Positions 5,876 to 9,369 of a DNA stretch of 9,369 bases are shown piece by piece. Every line of letters begins with the position of its first letter. The stretch's first letter is position 1. The translations under genes were made by a program, and so were the position numbers. The DNA comes from Bacillota bacterium (GTDB lineage: Bacteria; Bacillota_E; Sulfobacillia; Sulfobacillales; Sulfobacillaceae), in assembly GCA_021802225.1 (NCBI GenBank), contig JAKAAS010000039.1, positions 1-9,369 of the forward strand, given 5' to 3'. A model generated the notes under the pieces. That model had not been told where the DNA came from, did no database searches, and saw nothing but the letters and a program-made list of their open reading frames with translations.

Positions 5876-6234
5876 ATATTCAGGCCTCTTCCCAATTCCA
5901 TCCCCACCCAGACCGCTGCCAGCCCCGCAGCCAGGCTCAGGCCCACATTCAGCAGGGCCGACTTATACAACTTCTCTTCGATGAGTCGCAGGGTTTCATA
6001 ACTAAACGTAGAAAATGTGGTAAATGCGCCAGTGAATCCAACATCCAGCAGGTCCAGCACCCCGCCCGGCAGCGGGTGGGCAAACAGCAGGCCGATGAGA
6101 CCGCTGCCCATCGTGTTGATGGTTAAGGTCCCCCACGGAAATTCTCCCCCGCTTCTCTGCCCGACCCACTTGCCCATTTCAAACCGCGCTACGGCTCCCA
6201 TGAACCCCCCCAAAAATACCAGTGTCAGCGTCAG
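5872..6234 (-). CDS. crcB: CrcB/Fluc fluoride channel, first subunit (probable CTG start)
   Basis: A 120-residue paralogue of the downstream crcB with GGFMGAVARFE at 9-19, N40 in TLTINTMGSGLIG, and GAFTTFSTF at 69-77 holding the pore phenylalanines. The conventional starts truncate helix 1: a TTG at 6213 gives MGGFMGAV and an ATG at 6201 gives MGAVARF. Reading back in frame to a CTG at 6234 gives M-TLTLVFLGGFMGAVARF, the normal family length. This start places the conserved Asn at residue 40 exactly as in the partner subunit, and it has a GGGAGG Shine-Dalgarno about 9-10 nt upstream (6249-6244). I therefore prefer CTG, a rare start codon; TTG 6213 is the fallback. Together with the downstream gene it should make a fluoride-export heterodimer in the membrane. 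No fluoride riboswitch is visible in the short leader. Confidence 0.88.
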   Translation of the reverse strand: MTLTLVFLGGFMGAVARFEMGKWVGQRSGGEFPWGTLTINTMGSGLIGLLFAHPLPGGVLDLLDVGFTGAFTTFSTFSYETLRLIEEKLYKSALLNVGLSLAAGLAAVWVGMELGRGLNI

Positions 6235-6262
6235 TGCCGTAACCCTCCCTTTTCTTCTTTTT

Positions 6263-6271
6263 GTTATACCA
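6263..6271 (-). promoter_or_regulatory. Putative extended -10 promoter of the crcB pair
   Basis: The minus strand reads TGG-TATAAC, a TGn extended -10 with 5 of 6 hexamer matches. No clear -35 is present. It predicts a start near 6256 and a leader of only about 22 nt, just enough for the GGGAGG Shine-Dalgarno and too short for a riboswitch. Confidence 0.45.
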
Positions 6272-6307
6272 CGGGCTATAGGAATTAGGCGAGCTGTATA
6301 CTGACTA

Positions 6308-6336
6308 TTGCACTATGATTATTTTTATTGTATGAT
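6308..6336 (+). promoter_or_regulatory. Promoter of the aldolase operon
   Basis: TTGCAC (6308-6313) and TATGAT (6331-6336) are separated by exactly 17 nt of AT-rich DNA. The predicted start near 6343 gives a leader of about 94 nt. The promoter is divergent from the crcB promoter, about 40 bp away between -35 and -10 elements. Confidence 0.55.
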
Positions 6337-6344
6337 GAATCATA
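6331..6344. promoter_or_regulatory. Palindrome over the aldolase -10 and start region (candidate operator)
   Basis: TATGAT (6331-6336) and ATCATA (6339-6344) form a perfect inverted repeat with a 2-nt GA spacer. It covers the -10 and reaches the predicted transcription start, a position where a dimeric repressor would block the promoter. The binding protein is unknown; the nearby PadR regulator is a candidate only by proximity. Confidence 0.4.
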
Positions 6345-6376
6345 TCGATTAGTAAATTTGTCGCGAATAAAATCGC

Positions 6377-6408
6377 CCGGTCATGGGGGAGCTTAACGTG
6401 ATGACCGG
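6377..6408 (+). promoter_or_regulatory. Long-loop hairpin in the aldolase leader
   Basis: CCGGTCAT (6377-6384) and ATGACCGG (6401-6408) form an exact 8-bp stem around a 16-nt loop. It ends 14 nt before the AAGGAGG Shine-Dalgarno at 6423-6429. No U tract follows, so it is not a terminator. It could be an RNA element in the leader or a DNA operator downstream of the start site. It matches no riboswitch I recognise. Confidence 0.5.
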
Positions 6409-6436
6409 ACGGCAGAATGATGAAGGAGGATTTTTC

Positions 6437-7108
6437 ATGGCTAAGCTTTCGCAAAATCAGGCAAGACAGCAGTTGGTTGAAGTCGGACATTATCTGGCCG
6501 AACACGGCCTGCTCTTCCGTGGCAATCATGCAAACCTTTCAGCACGGGTCAGCGACGACCAAATCATCATGACCAAAGGCGGCAGTATAGAAAATTTGAC
6601 GATGGATGATTTTGCCTTGGTAGACCTGAATGGCACCGTCCTTGAGGGTGATATGGAGCCGACAATGAAGGAAATTGTCGAGATGCATACAGGGATTTAC
6701 CGGGTGAGGGAATCGGTCGGATCCGTCATCCACACCCATGCTCCCCATGCTACAGCATTTGGCGTGGCCCAGAAGCCCATTCCTCTGATTTACGAACCTT
6801 TGCTGCGCTTTGGTGTCAGCGAGCCCGTCCCTATTGTCGCCTGGGCTCCCCGCGGTTCCCGGGCTTCCGTTGACGGCATTATGGACATCGCCAAAAATCA
6901 TCCGGGGCTGCCAGCTCTGATTATGGCCAACCACGGCGTACTGGTCTTCAGCGACAGCCCCATGCGTACAGCCACTCTGCTGGGCACTCTCGATGAAGCC
7001 GCCGAATTGTACATTATGGCCCAAAGTTTGGGCGGGGCGAAAGATTTGCCAGCACAGGCGATTGATCAGGTGAAAGAGCGCATGATGGCCTACGGCAGCA
7101 GCCGATAA
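6437..7108 (+). CDS. Class II aldolase/adducin-family protein (FucA/AraD type)
   Basis: A 223-residue cytoplasmic zinc enzyme of the class II aldolase/epimerase family, which includes L-fuculose-phosphate aldolase, L-ribulose-5-phosphate 4-epimerase and methylthioribulose-1-phosphate dehydratase. Visible motifs are GLLFRGNHANLSAR at 24-37 (phosphate-binding loop), MTKGGS at 45-50, PTMKEIVEMHTGIY at 75-88 with the likely catalytic acid E79, zinc ligands H99 and H101 in VIHTHAPHA, and the third ligand H166 in MANHGVLV. The length fits FucA. In-frame ATGs exist upstream at 6383 and 6401, but the ATG at 6437 has a near-perfect AAGGAGG 7 nt before it. The enzyme probably cleaves or rearranges a sugar phosphate; the substrate cannot be read from sequence. 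An AhpD-fold gene follows after 18 nt, so the two form an operon. Confidence 0.88.
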   Translation: MAKLSQNQARQQLVEVGHYLAEHGLLFRGNHANLSARVSDDQIIMTKGGSIENLTMDDFALVDLNGTVLEGDMEPTMKEIVEMHTGIYRVRESVGSVIHTHAPHATAFGVAQKPIPLIYEPLLRFGVSEPVPIVAWAPRGSRASVDGIMDIAKNHPGLPALIMANHGVLVFSDSPMRTATLLGTLDEAAELYIMAQSLGGAKDLPAQAIDQVKERMMAYGSSR

Positions 7109-7126
7109 AATTAAGGGGGAATCACT

Positions 7127-7504
7127 TTGAACCACGAAAAAAAAGCTAAGATTCTGGAACAAATTCACCAGGAGGAGCTTAAATTGGGAAGGCCTATGAA
7201 ATTGCGCCGGTATTTGGCGGAAATCAATCCGAACATTTCGGAGGCTCAGGCAACGGCCGCCAAACTTTACCGGGAAGACAGTCCCTTAGACGCGAAAACC
7301 ATCGCCATTGTCAACCTCGCGGCCGCTCTTGTGACCCGCGTGCCGATGTGCATCAGAAACAATATGCAAGCCGCTCTGAAAGCCGGCCTCAGCCAAGAGG
7401 AAGTAGGCGCGGTCATGGCACACGCTCAGTTCATTGCCGGAACCGCCGTCTTCTCGGCATCGCTTGAGGGACTGGAAAGCATTTTGCAAACGCAAAATGT
7501 CTGA
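7127..7504 (+). CDS. AhpD/carboxymuconolactone decarboxylase-fold protein without redox CxxC
   Basis: A 125-residue, all-helical protein. The segment DAKTIAIVNLAAALVTRVPMCIRNNMQAALKAGLSQEEVGAVMAHAQFIAGTAVF (residues 55-109; key positions C75 and N79) has the AhpD/CMD-fold pattern: an 'LA-L' helix, a cysteine loop, 'AAxxAGxSxEE', then an 'A-xxxGxxxF' helix. AhpD-type peroxidases use C-x-x-C-x-x-x-H; here the first cysteine is V72 and the histidine is N79, leaving a lone C75. Disulfide-type peroxidase chemistry is therefore unlikely, and a non-redox or single-cysteine role must be considered. The N-terminal 50 residues are basic and helical. The start is a TTG at 7127 with an AAGGGGG Shine-Dalgarno (7113-7119). 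It follows the aldolase by 18 nt and ends just before a strong terminator, so it is the last gene of that operon. Its true reaction is unknown to me. Confidence 0.78.
   Translation: MNHEKKAKILEQIHQEELKLGRPMKLRRYLAEINPNISEAQATAAKLYREDSPLDAKTIAIVNLAAALVTRVPMCIRNNMQAALKAGLSQEEVGAVMAHAQFIAGTAVFSASLEGLESILQTQNV
7480..7499. repeat. Perfect 8-bp inverted repeat upstream of padR (candidate autoregulatory operator)
   Basis: CATTTTGC (7480-7487) and GCAAAATG (7492-7499) flank AAAC. The repeat lies in the last codons of the AhpD-like gene, about 60 nt before the padR start and 14 nt before the terminator. PadR regulators often bind palindromes in front of their own gene, so this is a candidate operator. 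It does not resemble the palindrome at 6331-6344. Confidence 0.42.
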
Positions 7505-7513
7505 CGGCTAAAC

Positions 7514-7536
7514 AAAGAGGCCTTGCGGCCTCTTTT
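7514..7536 (+). terminator. Rho-independent terminator of the aldolase operon
   Basis: AAAGAGGCC (7514-7522) and GGCCTCTTT (7527-7535) form a perfect 9-bp stem with a TTGC loop, ending in a T4 run (7533-7536). It sits 9 nt after the stop of the AhpD-like gene. Its A-rich 5' side may also let it stop leftward transcription. Confidence 0.9.
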
Positions 7537-7559
7537 CAATATTATTGGGGGCGATGATT

Positions 7560-7916
7560 GTGCCGGATGGCCTGCGCCGGTATCAAACCGGCAAGCATCT
7601 CGAGGCCTTTATTCTACTTTTGCTGCTGGAACAGCCCGATCATGGGGGGCACCTGTTGACGCGGCTTTCGGCAGTGCTGCCCGAAGAATGGACAGTCGAT
7701 AGCGGGCGCATTTACCGCTTGCTGCGCGAACTGGAATCGACGGGCTGCCTGCAGTCAGCATGGGTCACCGAAGACACCGGAGCCCCGACCCGACAGTACC
7801 GGCTGACGGCCAATGGCAAGCACCGGCTGGAGGATTGGGCTCATGAAATGGAGATCCGGCAGCAATCTCTGGCTTCGTTTCTCTCGACGTACCACCAAAT
7901 AATCAAACGCATCTGA
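7560..7916 (+). CDS. PadR-family transcriptional regulator
   Basis: A small winged-helix DNA-binding protein (118 residues from the GTG at 7560). The PadR signature is clear: LEAFILLLLLEQPDHGGHLLTRL at 14-36 (key H28-G29-G30), DSGRIYRLLRELESTGCLQSAW at 47-68 (recognition helix leading to the wing), and PTRQYRLTANGKHRLEDW at 76-93. A short C-terminal helix remains for dimerisation, as in the small PadR-s1 subgroup. The Shine-Dalgarno GGGGG at 7547-7551 is 8 nt before the GTG; an ATG at 7554 and a TTG at 7545 are alternatives in frame. The gene lies just after the aldolase-operon terminator, so it needs read-through or a promoter inside the preceding gene. Its targets are unknown; the aldolase operon is the nearest candidate. 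Confidence 0.88.
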   Translation: MPDGLRRYQTGKHLEAFILLLLLEQPDHGGHLLTRLSAVLPEEWTVDSGRIYRLLRELESTGCLQSAWVTEDTGAPTRQYRLTANGKHRLEDWAHEMEIRQQSLASFLSTYHQIIKRI

Positions 7917-7967
7917 AAGCCCTCCGGCGTAAGCTTGGGGGCTTTCCGGCGCTCGCCGCAAGGCGAG
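7915..7967. repeat. Two tandem hairpins between convergent genes
   Basis: GAAAGCCCTC (7915-7924, starting in the padR stop) pairs with GGGGGCTTTC (7937-7946), 10 bp including one wobble. CTCGCC (7952-7957) pairs with GGCGAG (7962-7967) around a GCAA loop. They lie between convergent padR and the minus-strand gene ending at 8050. Neither is followed by a T run, so they are not standard intrinsic terminators, though they may slow polymerase or protect transcript ends. Confidence 0.55.
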
Positions 7968-8049
7968 GTATCAAGACGGGCTCAATAGACTTTGGACAAT
8001 TGCGCATCGCTCTGCCGCATTTTCAGCCCAGCGGGTGACGTGGGGGTCT

Positions 8050-9003
8050 TTAGCGGTCGGCCGCCTGACCCCGTCTCGTAAAGAACCGTTTAAGTCCTTT
8101 GGCGGGCAACACGTCCTGGCTCAGCGACACAATGCCACAGCGGCGGCCGAGATATGACGGGTCTGGCCCCACAGCGACAAAGCGCAGCCGGGGATTGACG
8201 GCCCTCAGCAAAGCCAAGCCATGCTCCAGGATCTCCGGTGGGGTGCCGGCTGACAGGTGAATCACTACCAGCTCCACAAAGGCTGCGACCGTCCCTACGC
8301 TAAGTCCCCGGAGATCCACGCCGATGTCCCAGCCCTGCCAGCCCTGAACCGACCGCAGGGACTTTTCAATATCCCGCGTTTCCGGTTGAAACAGCACAGG
8401 AATCCATGGCATAGGGGCGGGGACAATCCATCCCCATTCCGCTGTTTGCCTGTGCAGGCGGGCATAGGGATAGGATTCATCCCCCGCCCCCTGGCCCTTC
8501 CACAACCGCGTCACCAGAGACTGCACCCAGTCCAAGTCCACCCACGTGCCTGCGCCGTACAGTCCGCGCATTTTCCCCGTCAGCTGCGCAATCGACTGGG
8601 TACGGTCTTCGCACCCGGATGGGGACCACAGCATCCACTGGGAGGCGAGAGCCGCACCAGACAGATAAGAAGGTTCTTGGATCCACTCCTCCAGTTTCTC
8701 CGGAGTCAGTTCCCCAGCCCATATTTGCAAATTCCCGGAGGCCACTCCCGTCCACGGGGAGTTCTCCGCCGTCCAGATGGCCCACTGAATGTGCACGGTT
8801 GATCTGGCAGCCGCCAGCACCTGTTCCCGGCTTACTCCGCGGAGCAGCCTCTCGCCAACAAAAATCTTTCGCGCTGCGGCCAGATTATGGACGACCTGAT
8901 CCCAGTTTTGAATAATGACGATATCCTCGCTATAAACATTCTGCGCGGTTTTCTCTAAAACAAAGCGTTCCACACTCGCATGTCCGACCCCAATGACAAT
9001 CAT
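8050..9003 (-). CDS. Uncharacterised 317-residue protein, possible Walker-less TadZ/CpaE-like pilus protein
   Basis: I do not recognise this protein by motif. It is soluble, with no signal peptide or membrane helix, and rich in Trp. Residues 1-75 alternate strands and helices (MIVIGVGHASVERFVLEKT, then EDIVIIQNWDQVVHNLAAARKIFVGE), resembling a small response-receiver-like or Rossmann module. A central part (about 90-200) is Trp- and Gly-rich. The end (about 205-305) has WDIGVDLRGLSVGTVAAFVE, VVIHLS, LLRAVNPRLRFVAVGPDP and GIVSLSQDVLP, recalling the later strands of a MinD/TadZ ATPase fold. No Walker A lysine loop is seen. Its ATG overlaps the stop of the CpaB-like gene as ATGA, so they are co-translated. 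A role in Flp/Tad pilus assembly, in the TadZ/CpaE position, is an inference from this neighbour. The C-terminus is basic (KGLKRFFTRRGQAADR). Confidence 0.8.
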   Translation of the reverse strand: MIVIGVGHASVERFVLEKTAQNVYSEDIVIIQNWDQVVHNLAAARKIFVGERLLRGVSREQVLAAARSTVHIQWAIWTAENSPWTGVASGNLQIWAGELTPEKLEEWIQEPSYLSGAALASQWMLWSPSGCEDRTQSIAQLTGKMRGLYGAGTWVDLDWVQSLVTRLWKGQGAGDESYPYARLHRQTAEWGWIVPAPMPWIPVLFQPETRDIEKSLRSVQGWQGWDIGVDLRGLSVGTVAAFVELVVIHLSAGTPPEILEHGLALLRAVNPRLRFVAVGPDPSYLGRRCGIVSLSQDVLPAKGLKRFFTRRGQAADR

Positions 9004-9369
9004 GACTGCATCCCCACCACCGACACCGTGCCGTGCAGGCTCGCTTTCTCATACTGCACCGCCTGCGCCAGGGTCATCACCACAATTAGGGGACTGCCTC
9101 CCGTTCCGATAATCCCTCCCCCACTGGGCGCCTTGAACACCTGAAGCGGTCCAGACTGCCATAGTTTCCCGGACGGGCTGATGATAAGAACCTCTACCGT
9201 TTTCCCTGCCTGGGTCAGCGGGGAGGATACCGGAATGTCGACCAGCACTCCGCGTACGGCTGGCGGCTTTGCCGTAAACATCGCGGGAGACAAGGCTTGC
9301 CCCTTGGACACCGCCACCGCCAAATACCCCGCCCGCAATGAGCCCGCCCCCCCACCATGCCCTGGCACC
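9000..9369 (-). CDS. CpaB/RcpC-like Flp pilus assembly protein, C-terminal fragment
   Basis: Partial gene: its 5' part lies beyond the right edge, and the stop is at 9002-9000. The 122 visible residues contain LRAGYLAVAVSKGQALSPAMFTAKPP (about 11-36; key G14, K22-G23), like the end of a SAF domain. An IPVSSPLTQAGKTVEVLII stretch and a final SPLIVVMTLAQAVQYEKASLHGTVSVV stretch (key L98-A99-Q100-A101) match the C-terminal half of CpaB/RcpC, where a 'PGD-VDV' motif and an 'LA-xxQA-xLxxA---G-I-L' motif are usual. CpaB/RcpC is a periplasmic or cell-surface assembly factor of Tad/Flp pili. The usual PGD reads QAGKTVEV here. The assignment is by pattern only, and the fragment could be another SAF-domain protein. 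It overlaps the next gene by 4 nt. Confidence 0.55.
   Translation of the reverse strand, partial: VPGHGGGAGSLRAGYLAVAVSKGQALSPAMFTAKPPAVRGVLVDIPVSSPLTQAGKTVEVLIISPSGKLWQSGPLQVFKAPSGGGIIGTGGSPLIVVMTLAQAVQYEKASLHGTVSVVGMQS

Noticed and set aside
6235..6310. Fluoride (crcB-motif) riboswitch in front of the crcB pair
   Set aside because: The minus-strand leader lacks the conserved GGNGAUGG and GAUG-type blocks, and the probable start leaves only about 22 nt of leader.
7915..7946. padR terminator
   Set aside because: A good 10-bp stem but no T run on either strand; kept only as a hairpin, not as an intrinsic terminator.
1..9369. CRISPR array, tRNA or rRNA genes
   Set aside because: No regularly spaced repeats of CRISPR length and no tRNA-like cloverleaf or rRNA segment was noticed on reading both strands; a tRNA or CRISPR scan would settle it.

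Overview
The window looks like a chromosomal stretch of a moderately GC-rich Gram-positive bacterium (Bacillota). I infer this from strong GGAGG-type Shine-Dalgarno sites, frequent GTG/TTG starts, TGn extended -10 promoters, PadR control and the mix of gene families. An acidophilic Sulfobacillus-like lineage would fit, but that is a guess from gene style, not something the sequence proves.

Positions 1-2540 (minus strand) hold a tetrapyrrole operon read right to left. A putative extended -10 promoter leads into a compact cobalamin riboswitch and then a 9-bp hairpin that hides the Shine-Dalgarno site. Precorrin-2 dehydrogenase (SirC-type), a uroporphyrinogen-III C-methyltransferase fused to a divergent uroporphyrinogen-III synthase-like half, and the first 83 codons of a CobN-type chelatase subunit follow. 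The three genes overlap one another. Together they would make uroporphyrinogen III, methylate it to precorrin-2, oxidise that to sirohydrochlorin, and supply a large chelatase subunit, under feedback by cobalamin.

Upstream of this operon on the same strand is a fold-type I PLP aminotransferase (2601-3800, GTG start). A roughly 430-bp stretch without a confident gene follows. Next is an IS607-type element (about 4309-5230, plus strand) with an intact serine recombinase tnpA and a tnpB that breaks down after about 83 codons.

Positions 5456-6234 (minus strand) carry two overlapping crcB/fluc genes, the usual arrangement for a heterodimeric fluoride exporter. The first seems to start at a CTG codon. 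Divergent from it, on the plus strand, is a two-gene operon (6437-7504): a class II (FucA/AraD-type) aldolase and a small AhpD/carboxymuconolactone-decarboxylase-fold protein lacking the redox CxxC. It has a recognisable promoter, a palindrome over the -10, a long leader hairpin and a strong terminator. A PadR-family regulator (7560-7916) follows.

The right end (8050-9369, minus strand) holds an unrecognised 317-residue protein translationally coupled to the 3' end of a gene resembling the C-terminal part of CpaB/RcpC Flp-pilus assembly proteins. This suggests the edge of a Tad/Flp pilus locus that continues beyond the window.
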